A stretch of 64,000 nucleotides of DNA from Methanogranum sp963676045 (GCA_963676045.1 OY780938.1:1426001-1490000), one strand, 5' to 3'. Numbered from the stretch's first letter, positions 43,122 to 52,938 are shown. Notes: generated from the sequence alone by a model not told the origin. Translations and numbers: made by a program.

Positions 43122-43469
43122 ATGAAATTGAATGATTTTCCAGATTTTATGAAGATCGATACAAACCATATCGATCCTTCATTTCAGAACACTAAAGATA
43201 TCGACGGATATTATTATACTGCGAATGATGGAAGTCAGATGGCATTTTGGACCTGTCACTCCGATAGAGAGTCGAAAAAACACTGTCATCCATTTGATGA
43301 GTATACTATTGTGATTACAGGACAATATACTGTCTGTCTTGAGGATGGACAAGAGATCATTTTGAATCCAGGAGATGAGTATTATACACCTGCCAATACA
43401 GTACAATGGGGAAGATGTATTGCTGGAACGAGGTCCATTCACGCTTTCGGTGGAAAAAGGATACGTTAA
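43122..43469 (+). CDS. Cupin-domain protein
   Basis: 115 residues, a single cupin barrel. Motif 1 is HCHPFDEYTIVITGQYTV and motif 2 PGDEYYTPANTVQWGR, with the C-terminal ARTIHAFGG-like ending (TRSIHAFGGKR). Two His and a Glu in motif 1 would bind a metal. Members of this small family are common in anaerobes, without an assigned reaction. Single gene with an A/T-rich promoter just after the 16S trailer. Confidence 0.85.
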   Translation: MKLNDFPDFMKIDTNHIDPSFQNTKDIDGYYYTANDGSQMAFWTCHSDRESKKHCHPFDEYTIVITGQYTVCLEDGQEIILNPGDEYYTPANTVQWGRCIAGTRSIHAFGGKRIR

Positions 43470-44010
43470 GTTCTTGTGAGGGGGCTTTCTGTTCAGAAGA
43501 CTTACTTCGAGCGTTGAAATGATATTACGATGTTGCATACGAAGTCAACCATTAGACGTGGCATCGACAGTGGATATTTGTGTTTCCTCAGAACTTTCAA
43601 CTGATGAGGTGGACCTCTTGGATTATCATCCTGCCGCATATTCTGGTGGGAGATAATGAAAACCAAATTATCGCCGATACAATGGAGACATAATGTCGAG
43701 GGAGTCATCATCAATGACCATTCCAATTTCGCGTTCGACAAGTATGAAACATCTCATGATGCGAATGAGAACTCATTATCGGGCAATAGATATATGCGGT
43801 CGAGCCAGGTAAGGTTGTAAAGATCGATTCCAGTAATGATGTCAATGGATACCGGGTACGGATGCATCTCCAGTGCAATTTGTGAATGATGGAAATCATG
43901 GATAGTTTGGAATTGTGACGCATCTGTTATTTTAAAATCGATCCAATTCAAAACGATTTAAAATCTTTTCAAACATATTATCGTAAAAAGAATCCCCGAC
44001 GTATTGGATG
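43470..44010. other. Gene-poor region, possibly a decayed gene
   Basis: No complete gene is convincing. Minus-strand frames at 43754-43951 and 43502-43741 give protein-like but short stretches in shifted frames interrupted by stops, which could be remnants of one gene. Composition is like coding DNA, not like the A/T-rich gaps elsewhere. No RBS-supported start was found. Confidence 0.35.
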
Positions 44011-44086
44011 TGGTAGCCCTGTCCGGGTTCGAACCGGAGTCGCCGGCTCCAAAGGCCAGCATGATTGACCACTACACTACAGGGCT
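44011..44086 (-). tRNA. tRNA-Gln(TTG)
   Basis: Acceptor stem AGCCCTG/CAGGGCT, anticodon arm CTGGC-CTTTGGA-GCCGG with anticodon TTG, T arm TCCGG-TTCGAAC-CCGGA, discriminator A and an encoded CCA. No intron. In most archaea this tRNA is first charged with Glu and then amidated by GatDE. Confidence 0.96.
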
Positions 44087-44106
44087 GTTGTATCACTCTA
44101 GGCAAT

Positions 44107-45345
44107 TCAGTTATTTAAGATTCTTCCAACCAAGTATGTCGAAGCGCATCCTACGATCTCTACATCGGCGAATGTTCCAAGCGGAAGCATCTCTTTTATT
44201 GCCACAGGACGGTAATTCTCTGTCCGAGCTATAACTGTATCTCCTTTTCCATTTTCTGTTATTAGCACTCTGAATCTCTTTCCGATAAGTTCGGAGTTCA
44301 CGGCGTATTCTGTTCTGTTCTTCACGTCCGTCATTTCCGCTGAGCGTTCAGCTATCACCCTTCCAGTCACTTGTTCCATATGCATAGCATCCGTTCCAGG
44401 TCTTGGGGAGAATCTCGTTATGTTGACGGTATCGGCCTTCAATCTTTCGATCAGCCCTATGCTCATCTTATGGTCCTCATCAGTCTCTCCGGGGAACCCG
44501 GTTATGATGTCAGTGGCTATGCTGATGTCAGGATATCCTTTGCGAAGTCTTTCTACAATGTCGATGAATCTTTCCACATTATATGGTCTTCTCATGTCCG
44601 AGAGGACCTTGTCGCTTCCGCTTTGGACAGGTATGTGTATGAATCTGTAGACGCGGTTATCCATCATCGTATCCATGAGGTCATCAAGGATCGGTTCGAG
44701 ATAGTTGGGATTCATCATGCCAATCCTTATGCGATAGTCCCCCTTTGTCATCAGCATCTTTGATATAAGCGCTGGCAGGTCTTGTCCGTTGTCTCTGCCG
44801 TAGCACGCGGTGTCCTGTGCAGTGACCAGTATCTCTTTCGCTCCATTGGATACAAGTTCATTGAATTCCGAAAGTATCCTTTCTTCAGGATAACTTATAA
44901 GATTCCCTCTTGCGAATTTCGTTATGCAATAGGCGCAATTACCGAGGCAGCCTTGTGCGATCGGTATTATTCCAAAGCATTCGTTTTCAATATCGGATGT
45001 GGTATTGCCACAGCCGTATCTTTCTTCAACGCGTTCTGAAAAGTGTTCATATTCCTCAGGAGGTATGATCATGGAATCGGGTAGTCTGATCAATATCCTG
45101 GACGGTTGGACCTTGGCCATGCATCCCGTCACGATGACCTGTTTCCCCATCTTGCGCAGATCGGACATCCTCTTGATCATCTTCTTCTCAGTGGTGTCCA
45201 CCACGGTACATGTGTTCAATACCACTATGTCCGCTTCTTCTGCAGTATCCACTCTTTCATGGCCAAGCTCAGTCATGCGGTTGGAGAGCTGTTTCCCCTC
45301 GCCAAAATTCATTGTGCAACCGTATGATTCCACGAAATACTTCAT
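44107..45345 (-). CDS. mtaB: tRNA t6A37 methylthiotransferase (CDKAL1/MtaB type)
   Basis: 412 residues. An N-terminal UPF0004 domain with three Cys ligands (YGCTMN, NTCTVV, TGCMAK), a radical SAM domain with GCLGNCAYCITKFARG (CxxxCxxC) near residue 133, and a C-terminal TRAM domain (about 350-412). It adds a methylthio group to t6A at position 37, using two 4Fe-4S clusters. Organised downstream of aIF2beta with 15 bp between, so probably co-transcribed. KEOPS subunit Pcc1, also in the window, belongs to the pathway that makes its substrate. Confidence 0.93.
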   Translation of the reverse strand: MKYFVESYGCTMNFGEGKQLSNRMTELGHERVDTAEEADIVVLNTCTVVDTTEKKMIKRMSDLRKMGKQVIVTGCMAKVQPSRILIRLPDSMIIPPEEYEHFSERVEERYGCGNTTSDIENECFGIIPIAQGCLGNCAYCITKFARGNLISYPEERILSEFNELVSNGAKEILVTAQDTACYGRDNGQDLPALISKMLMTKGDYRIRIGMMNPNYLEPILDDLMDTMMDNRVYRFIHIPVQSGSDKVLSDMRRPYNVERFIDIVERLRKGYPDISIATDIITGFPGETDEDHKMSIGLIERLKADTVNITRFSPRPGTDAMHMEQVTGRVIAERSAEMTDVKNRTEYAVNSELIGKRFRVLITENGKGDTVIARTENYRPVAIKEMLPLGTFADVEIVGCASTYLVGRILNN

Positions 45346-45360
45346 GTTAATACTAACCCA

Positions 45361-45996
45361 TCAACGGGTCGGAGGCTCTGTCGTCACTACTCCGAACGCG
45401 GTTCTTGCAGATATTGTGGTTATCTTCACATGGACGGCATTGCCTTTGGACGTTCCAGGAACTATGACAAGATAATCCATCAACTTACCGACACCATCGC
45501 CTTTCTTTCCAATATCGGTGATGAGCAGTTCGATGATGTCTCCTTCCCTAAGGACATTGGATGTGTCTGTCTTGGCAGTTTTCTTAACGTTTATGGACCT
45601 ACGTGCACCACATGCTTCGCATTCAAGGATGAGGGTCCTATCTTCTTTGATTATCTTTGTATCTGGAAGACCGCATTCCGAGCAGATGACATATGTCTCG
45701 GTGTATGATTGGATCTTCTCATTTATATTCTGGGGGTTGATCTTCGCTTTGAAGACCACCCTGCGCCCCTCTAGGTTTCCGGGGGTTCCCAATTCCTTAA
45801 GGAGGAACTGGAGGACGTGCTGGGGATCTCTCCTCAGTTTATCAGTGACATCGATGAAATTCCTGAATATTGTTATCTTGCCTTCCTGGATTATATCTAA
45901 TTCTGGAAGGACGAACCTCTCGTGGTTCTCAATTGTTTCGGGCAGTACGCTCTTTGCCCTGTCTAGCAATGCGAAGTAATTGTCATCTGATGCCAT
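45361..45996 (-). CDS. eif2b: Translation initiation factor aIF2 beta with C-terminal TRAM domain
   Basis: 211 residues. Residues about 1-140 are aIF2beta: the alpha-beta domain (FRNFIDVTDKLRRDPQHVLQFLLKELGTPG) and zinc ribbon (CSECGLPDT and CEACGARR). Residues about 148-206 form a TRAM domain (GDIIELLITDIGKKGDGVGK). The fusion occurs in several methanogen groups. The subunit helps aIF2 bind initiator tRNA; TRAM may add RNA contact. CTTTATAAAGG lies about 25 bp from the ATG, so the transcript is probably leaderless. Confidence 0.95.
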   Translation of the reverse strand: MASDDNYFALLDRAKSVLPETIENHERFVLPELDIIQEGKITIFRNFIDVTDKLRRDPQHVLQFLLKELGTPGNLEGRRVVFKAKINPQNINEKIQSYTETYVICSECGLPDTKIIKEDRTLILECEACGARRSINVKKTAKTDTSNVLREGDIIELLITDIGKKGDGVGKLMDYLVIVPGTSKGNAVHVKITTISARTAFGVVTTEPPTR

Positions 45997-46047
45997 GATA
46001 CCGCCTATTAATGACTCCTTTATAAAGGTATTGCGCTCTTGCTCAAT

Positions 46048-47670
46048 TCAAGACTTATTGTTCTCCATATATTCTATGGCGGCGCATATAAGGCCCTGGT
46101 GCAATGGCGATGGACATAAGGGTCTGGATTTGAATTCTGGGTGGAACTGGGATGCTACGAAGTACGGGTGTCCTTCCAATTCACCGATCTCCATCCTCGA
46201 TCCGTCATCTGATTTTCCTGTGAATTTCCATCCTGCGGCCTCCAGATTCGCTATGTATTTTGGATTGACCTCGTATCTGTGCCTGTGCCTTTCGGATATG
46301 TCCGTCGATTTGTAGAGATCATAGGCCTTTGAATTCTTGGAGACCTTGACCGCTTGTGCACCCAGACGCATGGTGGCTCCCATGTCTTTGACATTCTGCT
46401 GTTCGTGCATTATGAATATGACAGGGTTGTTTGTATCCGGATCGAATTCTGTGCTGTTGGCATCTTTGAGGCCGAGCATGTGTCTGCTTATCTCGATGGT
46501 AGCGATCTGGAATCCAAGGCACACTCCGAGGAATGGTATCTTGTGTTCGCGTGCGTACTTGGCAGCCATGATCTTTCCCTCTATGCCCCTGATCCCGAAT
46601 CCGCCAGGGACTATTACCCCATGAACATCTCCAAGGAGATAGGAGGGATCATGGTTGTTGATAAGGTCATCGCTATCTACGAATTTCACTTTCACTTTGC
46701 AGCTTTGTTTGGCTCCAGCATGTGTGAAGGCCTCTAAGTGGCTCAAGTAGGAGTCTGCGAGTGAAGTGTATTTTCCTACCAATGCGATACGGACTTCTCT
46801 TTTCGGTTCAAGGATATTGTTCAGGAATCTTTCCCAGTCCTTCATGTTCCTCTTAGTGGTCAAAGGTACGAGCTTCATCTTGTCGACAATATAGTCGGCC
46901 ACGCCCTGTTTCTCAAGTGTGAGAGGTACTTCGTATATCGAGCGGGCGTCGGGTGCCGATACGACCGCTTTCTCATCAACATCGCAGAACATTGCGATCT
47001 TGGCCTTTGCTATGTCGCTGATGGGTTCGGAGCAACGACCGACTATTATGTCCGGCCTTATGCCTATGCTCATGAGCTCCTTTACTGAATGCTGCGTGGG
47101 TTTGGTCTTCTCTTCGCCGACGGATCCGACAATGGGTATCAAGGTTGTATGGACGAACATTACGTTCTCTTCCCTTCCGAAATCTCTGCCAAGCTGCCTA
47201 GCAGCTTCTAAGAATGGCATGGACTCCATGTCACCAACCGTGCCTCCAAGCTCTACGATCACGACATCCGCACCAGATTCCCTCGCTACGGTCGTTATGC
47301 GTCTTTTGATCTCATTTGTGACATGTGGTATAATCTGTACTGTCTTGCCGAGATAATCTCCGCGTCTTTCATTCTCGATCACGGTCCGATATACTTTGCC
47401 AGTGGTTATGTTGTGGTTGCTGTTGAGCTCCAGATCCATAAATCTCTCATAATTGCCGAGGTCCAGGTCCACTTCCCCGCCATCGTTCAGAACATAGACC
47501 TCACCATGTTCGAAAGGATTCATCGTTCCGGCATCGATATTAAGGTAGGGGTCTATCTTTATGGCAGACACATTGAGTCCACGGGCTTTGAGAAGGCGCC
47601 CTATGGACGACGCTGTTATTCCCTTGCCAAGTCCCGAGATCACTCCGCCACTGACAAAAATCAACTTCAT
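46048..47670 (-). CDS. pyrG: CTP synthase
   Basis: 540 residues. N-terminal amidoligase domain (FVSGGVISGLGKGITASSIG start, IDPYLNIDAGTMNPFEHGE) and C-terminal class I glutamine amidotransferase domain with nucleophile FLGVCLGFQ and the QFHPEF His-Glu. It makes CTP from UTP and glutamine. A/T-rich TATA-like sequence lies close upstream. Followed after about 50 bp by the aIF2beta gene, which has its own promoter. Confidence 0.98.
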   Translation of the reverse strand: MKLIFVSGGVISGLGKGITASSIGRLLKARGLNVSAIKIDPYLNIDAGTMNPFEHGEVYVLNDGGEVDLDLGNYERFMDLELNSNHNITTGKVYRTVIENERRGDYLGKTVQIIPHVTNEIKRRITTVARESGADVVIVELGGTVGDMESMPFLEAARQLGRDFGREENVMFVHTTLIPIVGSVGEEKTKPTQHSVKELMSIGIRPDIIVGRCSEPISDIAKAKIAMFCDVDEKAVVSAPDARSIYEVPLTLEKQGVADYIVDKMKLVPLTTKRNMKDWERFLNNILEPKREVRIALVGKYTSLADSYLSHLEAFTHAGAKQSCKVKVKFVDSDDLINNHDPSYLLGDVHGVIVPGGFGIRGIEGKIMAAKYAREHKIPFLGVCLGFQIATIEISRHMLGLKDANSTEFDPDTNNPVIFIMHEQQNVKDMGATMRLGAQAVKVSKNSKAYDLYKSTDISERHRHRYEVNPKYIANLEAAGWKFTGKSDDGSRMEIGELEGHPYFVASQFHPEFKSRPLCPSPLHQGLICAAIEYMENNKS

Positions 47671-48012
47671 TCAAATCAACGGGAATAATCCTATTTATTT
47701 AACATTAATAAATCTATTGATTCGATGGACGTATCGTCAGGATAATGATATTTAGATGTAATTTGTCATCTATGAATGTAACGCTATTCTTTTTTATTGT
47801 CACCGGGACCGAAGGGAAGCATTTAATAAAAGATAGAACATCCGTAAAGCGTTAATACCTATTGGTTACCAGTCACATTCTGACGTGTCCGGTAAAAGGT
47901 GTTAAATATGAAGTTAGGTTAGCCCACATCAGCATAAAGCTATTGCTGTAAGCATTCGCTTTAAATACGATAATTTATATCGTGTCGAAATACTTCAAAC
48001 GAAGGTGAAAAT
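47671..48012. other. Divergent regulatory region between pyrG and the str operon
   Basis: No gene. It contains a TATA-like TTTAATAAAAG at 47822, an ATTGGTTA at 47861-47868, and an inverted repeat ACGATA/TATCGT (47967-47983) spanning AATTTATA about 30 bp before rps12. The last could be the TATA box overlapped by an operator. A four-codon ORF after AAGGTG near 47902 is probably chance. Confidence 0.5.
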
Positions 48013-48441
48013 TTGGGTAGAGGTCTAAACACCGCAAGGAAAATGAAGACTGACCGCCAGAAGTTCCGCTGGCTGGACAGGGGTTACAAGAAAAGAGTAC
48101 TGAAACTTAGGGAGAAATCCGATCCATTAGAGGGTTCAGCCCAGGCACGCGGAATCGTGCTCGAAAAGGTCGGAATAGAGGCAAAACAGCCAAACTCCGC
48201 TATCCGTAAGTGCGTGAAAATTCAGCTCATAAAGAACGGACGTCAGATAACGGCGTTCGCTGTCGGTGACGGTGCAATCAATTTCATAGATGAGCACGAT
48301 GAGGTTCTCGTAGAAGGAATCGGCGGAAGGATGGGACGTTCATATGGTGACATCCCTGGTGTCCGTTACAAAGTTATCAAGGTAAACAATGTCTCTCTGA
48401 ACGAAATGGTCAGGGGAAGGACAGATAAACCAGTAAGGTGA
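48013..48441 (+). CDS. rps12: Small ribosomal subunit protein S12 (uS12)
   Basis: 142 residues starting MGRGLNTARKMKTDRQKFRW, the archaeal S12 N-terminus. The conserved EAKQPNSAIRKCVKIQLIKNG and the basic C-terminus are present. S12 lies in the decoding centre. The start is TTG, supported by AAGGTGA a few bases upstream and by the family N-terminus. First gene of the str operon. Confidence 0.97.
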   Translation: MGRGLNTARKMKTDRQKFRWLDRGYKKRVLKLREKSDPLEGSAQARGIVLEKVGIEAKQPNSAIRKCVKIQLIKNGRQITAFAVGDGAINFIDEHDEVLVEGIGGRMGRSYGDIPGVRYKVIKVNNVSLNEMVRGRTDKPVR

Positions 48442-48446
48442 ATGAA

Positions 48447-49031
48447 ATGTCAGACGAGATCGTTGCGCAAAAAGCGCTCATATTTGGAAAGTATGATACG
48501 TCCGAGGTCACCGTCAGCGATGGCGGATTGGCAAAATATATAGACCTCACACCCACGAATGTGCCTCACTCGGGCGGTAAGCATGCTAACAGGTGGTTTG
48601 GTAAATCCAAACTCAGCATCGTCGAGAGGCTGATCAACAATATAATGAGGACTGAGAAATACACCGGAAAGAAGATGAAGGCCTATAAGACAGTAAGTCA
48701 GGCCTTTGACATCATTGCGGCTAAAACCAAGAAGAATCCTCTTCAGATACTTGTGGAGGCCCTTGAGAATGCAGCACCCCGTGAGGAGGTAACAAGACTC
48801 CAGTTCGGTGGAATATCTGTCCCCAAGGCAGTGGATATCTCTCCCCAGAGGAGATTGGATATAGCTCTCCGTAACATTTCAACAGGAGTTGTTGCCGCAT
48901 CTTCGAAGAACAAGAAGGCAATATACGACTGTCTCGCAGACGAGATCCTTCTCGCAGCAAAAGGTGACATGACGTCATACTCCGTTGCAAAGAAGGAAGA
49001 GATAGAGCGTGTTGCCCAGTCGGCTAGATGA
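48447..49031 (+). CDS. rps7: Small ribosomal subunit protein S7 (uS7)
   Basis: About 194 residues, archaeal S7 length, with GKSKLSIVERLINNIMRTEKY and the C-terminal YSVAKKEEIERVAQSAR. S7 nucleates the 30S head. The ATG at 48447 has AGGTGA six bases before it, overlapping the S12 stop. Confidence 0.97.
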   Translation: MSDEIVAQKALIFGKYDTSEVTVSDGGLAKYIDLTPTNVPHSGGKHANRWFGKSKLSIVERLINNIMRTEKYTGKKMKAYKTVSQAFDIIAAKTKKNPLQILVEALENAAPREEVTRLQFGGISVPKAVDISPQRRLDIALRNISTGVVAASSKNKKAIYDCLADEILLAAKGDMTSYSVAKKEEIERVAQSAR

Positions 49032-49052
49032 TACTAACACAGGTGAGTGATT

Positions 49053-51260
49053 ATGGGCCGTAAAGAAGACAACATGAAAAAGGCGCAGGAGATAATGAAG
49101 ACTCCTCAGAACATAAGGAATCTTGGTACTGCAGCACATATCGATCATGGAAAGACAACATTCTCAGACAACCTCATAGCAGGCGCTGGAATGATGTCTT
49201 CCGAGCTTGCTGGAGAGCAGCGTGTTCTGGATTACGATGAGCAGGAGGCTGCGAGAGGTATAACGATCAATGCAGCATGCGCATCGATGGTCCATCACAT
49301 AGGCAATAAGGAATACCTTGTCAATCTAATCGATACACCCGGCCACGTCGACTTCGGTGGAGACGTCACAAGGGCAATGAGGGCATTGGATGGAGTTTAC
49401 ATCCTCTGTTGTGCAGTCGAGGGTATCATGCCACAGACAGAGACTGTCATAAGGCAGGCACTCAAAGAGCGTGTCAGGCCAATGTTGTTCATCAACAAGG
49501 TCGACAGGATGATCGTCGAGCAGCAGGTCACCAAGGAAATGATGATCGAGAAGTTCTCGAAGATCGTACATGAGTTCAACGTGAAGATCATGAACATACT
49601 TCCCGCACCTCTTAACAAGCAGTGGCAGGTCAGCATCCAGGGTGGAACTGTTGCCTTCGGTTCCGCATACAACAACTGGGCCATATCGGCACCGTTTATG
49701 CAGAAGACCGGCATATCCTTCAGCGACATATTCAATTATTGTACGAGAGAAGGAGGGCAGAAAGAGCTTGCCAAGAAGATCCCGTTGCACGAGGTCGTCC
49801 TTGAGATGGCGATCAACCATGTTCCGAATCCAATCGACGCGCAGAAGGTCCGTATCCCCGTGATCTGGAAAGGAGATCTTGAATCCAACATTGGAAAACA
49901 GATGCTCGCTTGCGATCCAAAGGGAGACGTGTCCATGATGATAACAAAGATCATAATGGACCCACATGCAGGAGAGATAGCAATAGGAAGGCTTTTCTCT
50001 GGTTCGATAAAGAAAGGACAGATCCTTTACATATCCGGATTCCCAACACCTCAGAGGGTCCAGACCGTTGCGATGATGTTCGGAGCGGACAAGATACCTA
50101 TAGAAGAGGCAGAGGCTGGAAACATCGTAGCTCTGACAGGATTGAAGGATGCGATTTCAGGATCGACAATATCAACACTCCAGGACATGGAGCCATTCGA
50201 GAGGATGGCGCACTACTCCGAGCCAGTCGTTACCAAAGCGATCGAGGCCAAGAACATGAAGGACCTTCCAAAATTGGTCGAGGTTCTCAGGACGATAGCA
50301 AAGGCAGATCCATCTCTTAACATCGAGATCAACAACGAGACCGGAGAGCACTTGCTCTCTGGAATGGGAGAATTGCATCTCGAGATCACAGAGTACCGTA
50401 TCATAAACGAGCAGGGAGTCGATATAATATCATCGCCCCCGATAGTTGTTTATCAGGAGTCTGTGAAAGGTAAGAACCAATCTGAATTCGAAGGTAAATC
50501 GCCGAACAAGCATAATAAATTCTACTTCCTCGTAGAGCCACTCGAGGATGGAGTGAAGCAGGCGATACGCAAGGGAGAGATAGATCCAGAAGCGAAGATC
50601 AAAGATCCCAAGGCACTTGCAAGGCAGTTGGTCGAACTCGGCCTTCCCGCTGATGAGGCCAAAGGGGTCGTATGCTTCAAGAACAACAACGTTCTTATCG
50701 ACTGCACAAAAGGTATCCAATACCTTCATGAGACAATGGAGCTCATAAAGCAATCTTTCGATGAGGCCATGGTCAAAGGCCCTCTCGCAAACGAGAAGGT
50801 CGCGGGCCTCAAGGTAAAGTTGATGGACGCAAAACTCCATGAGGATACGATTCACAGGGGTCCCGCACAGGTGATCCCTGCCGTAAGGGATGGTATATAT
50901 GGTGCCATGTGTCAGGCCGGAAGGACACTTCTCGAGCCAATACAGCGCGTGTTCATCAGCGTACCTCCGGACTATATGGGAGGAGCAGTCAATTTGATCA
51001 ACCAGCGCCGCGGAACCATCTTGGAGATGGGACAGGACGGAGCAGATTCCACAGTTTCTGCTGAATGCCCTGTAGCGGACATGTTCGGATTCGCATCCGA
51101 CATCCGTGGATCAACCCAGGGTCGTGCACTCTGGTCCACTGAGAATGCTGGATTCAAGCAGGTTCCGACCGAGTTGCAGAAGAAAATCGTCTCGGAGATC
51201 AGGACACGTAAAGGCCTGAATGCTGAGCCGTATGATGCGAGCTACTACTCGGGTCTGTAA
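49053..51260 (+). CDS. fusA: Translation elongation factor EF-2
   Basis: 735 residues from the ATG at 49053 (AGGTGAGTGATT upstream). GTPase motifs AHIDHGKTTFSDN, DTPGHVDFGG and NKVDR; domains II-V follow. In the domain IV loop EDTIHRGPAQV the His is the site of diphthamide, matching the Dph6-like gene in the window. It drives ribosomal translocation. It is the third gene of the str operon. Confidence 0.98.
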   Translation: MGRKEDNMKKAQEIMKTPQNIRNLGTAAHIDHGKTTFSDNLIAGAGMMSSELAGEQRVLDYDEQEAARGITINAACASMVHHIGNKEYLVNLIDTPGHVDFGGDVTRAMRALDGVYILCCAVEGIMPQTETVIRQALKERVRPMLFINKVDRMIVEQQVTKEMMIEKFSKIVHEFNVKIMNILPAPLNKQWQVSIQGGTVAFGSAYNNWAISAPFMQKTGISFSDIFNYCTREGGQKELAKKIPLHEVVLEMAINHVPNPIDAQKVRIPVIWKGDLESNIGKQMLACDPKGDVSMMITKIIMDPHAGEIAIGRLFSGSIKKGQILYISGFPTPQRVQTVAMMFGADKIPIEEAEAGNIVALTGLKDAISGSTISTLQDMEPFERMAHYSEPVVTKAIEAKNMKDLPKLVEVLRTIAKADPSLNIEINNETGEHLLSGMGELHLEITEYRIINEQGVDIISSPPIVVYQESVKGKNQSEFEGKSPNKHNKFYFLVEPLEDGVKQAIRKGEIDPEAKIKDPKALARQLVELGLPADEAKGVVCFKNNNVLIDCTKGIQYLHETMELIKQSFDEAMVKGPLANEKVAGLKVKLMDAKLHEDTIHRGPAQVIPAVRDGIYGAMCQAGRTLLEPIQRVFISVPPDYMGGAVNLINQRRGTILEMGQDGADSTVSAECPVADMFGFASDIRGSTQGRALWSTENAGFKQVPTELQKKIVSEIRTRKGLNAEPYDASYYSGL

Positions 51261-51264
51261 ACTT

Positions 51265-51289
51265 TTTATATAAAAACTTTAATTGGTTA
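51265..51289 (+). promoter_or_regulatory. Internal promoter of the tuf-rps10 unit
   Basis: TTTTATATAAAAAC directly after the EF-2 stop resembles a strong TATA box, followed by AATTGGTTA (51281-51289); EF-1alpha starts about 40 bp further on after GGAGGAAAG. EF-1alpha and S10 can thus be transcribed independently of the upstream str genes. Confidence 0.5.
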
Positions 51290-51327
51290 ACAAAGCACCC
51301 TATAAACAAGAATAGGAGGAAAGAAAT

Positions 51328-52596
51328 ATGGCAGAGAAAGAGCACATGAATCTGGTCATCATCGGACACGTCGATCACGGAAAATCCACACTTACTGGAA
51401 GGATCCTGCTCGAGACCGGTGCAATCGACCCCCACGTCGTTGAAAAATACAAGAAAGAAGCAGAAGAGAAAGGAAAAGGATCCTTCTACTTCGCTTGGGT
51501 CATGGATGGACTCAAGGAAGAGAGGGAGAGAGGAGTTACCATCGATGTCGCACACAAAAAGTTCTACACCGACAAATACTACTTCACTGTCATCGACGCA
51601 CCTGGACACCGTGACTTCGTTAAGAACATGATCACAGGAACATCCCAGGCAGATGCAGCAGTCATAACCTGTTCCGCAATCGAGGGACCACAGGCACAGA
51701 CAAAAGAGCACGTCTTCCTCGCAACAACCCTTGGTGTAAAGCAGATCATCGTCGCCATCAACAAGATGGATGCAGTCAAATACGATGAGGCCAAATACAA
51801 AGAGGCAAAAGAGGCAATGGTAAAGCTCATGAAGATGGTCGGTGTCAAGACTGATGAAGTCCCATTCGTTCCAGTTTCAGCATTCGAGGGAGACAACATA
51901 AAGGTGCTTTCCCCCAAGATGCCATGGTACAAGGGACCAACTCTCCTCGCAGCATTCGACAACCTCAAAGTTCCAGAGAAACACACAGAGAAGCCCCTCA
52001 GGCTCCCAATCCAGGATGTTTACACAATCACTGGTATCGGAACAGTTCCAGTCGGACGTATCGAGACAGGTATACTGAAGCCCAACATGAAGATCATGTT
52101 CGAGCCTTCCCACGTACTTGGTGAGGTCAAATCAATCGAGATGCACCACGAGCAGATGCCCCAGGCAGGACCTGGAGACAACGTTGGATTCAACGTCCGT
52201 GGAGTAGCAAAGAACGACGTCAAGAGAGGAGATGTCGCAGGACCAGTCGACAATCCCCCGTCAGTTGCAAAGACCTTCACAGCACAGATCGTCGTCTTGA
52301 ACCACCCATCGGTCATAACAGTCGGATACACACCAGTGTTCCACTGCCACACATCACAGACCGCATGCAGGTTCGTTGAGCTTATAAAGACCATCGACCC
52401 TAAGACAGGTCTGGCAAAGGCTGAGCACCCAGATTTCCTCAAGACAGGAGATATCGCACTCGTAAAGGTAGAGCCCACAAAGCCCCTCGTCATCGAGACC
52501 GCGAAAGAGTATCCCCCACTCGGAAGGTTCGCCATCCGTGACATGGGACAGACTGTTGCTGCAGGAATGTGCATCTCAGTCGAGAAGTCGAACTGA
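51328..52596 (+). CDS. tuf: Translation elongation factor EF-1 alpha
   Basis: 422 residues. GTP-binding motifs GHVDHGKSTLTGRIL, DAPGHRDF and NKMD, with the archaeal/eukaryotic switch insert, then beta-barrel domains II and III. It delivers aminoacyl-tRNA to the ribosome. The codon choice is strongly biased to C-ending codons, as in other highly expressed genes here. Preceded by GGAGG; followed by rps10 after 12 bp. Confidence 0.98.
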   Translation: MAEKEHMNLVIIGHVDHGKSTLTGRILLETGAIDPHVVEKYKKEAEEKGKGSFYFAWVMDGLKEERERGVTIDVAHKKFYTDKYYFTVIDAPGHRDFVKNMITGTSQADAAVITCSAIEGPQAQTKEHVFLATTLGVKQIIVAINKMDAVKYDEAKYKEAKEAMVKLMKMVGVKTDEVPFVPVSAFEGDNIKVLSPKMPWYKGPTLLAAFDNLKVPEKHTEKPLRLPIQDVYTITGIGTVPVGRIETGILKPNMKIMFEPSHVLGEVKSIEMHHEQMPQAGPGDNVGFNVRGVAKNDVKRGDVAGPVDNPPSVAKTFTAQIVVLNHPSVITVGYTPVFHCHTSQTACRFVELIKTIDPKTGLAKAEHPDFLKTGDIALVKVEPTKPLVIETAKEYPPLGRFAIRDMGQTVAAGMCISVEKSN

Positions 52597-52608
52597 AGGT
52601 AATATCAT

Positions 52609-52923
52609 ATGTCACAGCGTGCAAGAATCTCTCTCAGCGGAACAGACCCTGCAAAGGTCGATAGTGTCTGCGCACAAATCAAGGGAATATCCCAGAGGAC
52701 AGGCGTGGACATCCGCGGACCAGTACCACTTCCCACAAAGAAGTTAAGGGTCCCCTGCAGGAAAAGTCCAGATGGAGAGGGAAGTGAAACATGGGATCAC
52801 TGGGAGATGCGTATCCATAAGAGATTGATCGACCTTGATGCAGATGAGCGTGCCCTCAGGCAGCTCATGAGGATCGAAGTTCCCGATGGTGTAAACATCG
52901 AGATCGTTCTCCGTAGTACATAA
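52609..52923 (+). CDS. rps10: Small ribosomal subunit protein S10 (uS10)
   Basis: 104 residues: RARISLSGTDPAKVDSVC start, VDIRGPVPLPTKKLRVPCRK loop and WEMRIHKRLIDLDA, typical of archaeal S10. It is the last gene of the str operon, followed by a strong hairpin and T run. Confidence 0.97.
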   Translation: MSQRARISLSGTDPAKVDSVCAQIKGISQRTGVDIRGPVPLPTKKLRVPCRKSPDGEGSETWDHWEMRIHKRLIDLDADERALRQLMRIEVPDGVNIEIVLRST

Positions 52924-52938
52924 ATATCTTTACATTAA

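Noticed and set aside
47898..47926. Four-codon ORF with an AAGGTG upstream in the str leader, possible leader peptide
   Set aside because: Too short to support; no attenuator-like structure between it and rps12.
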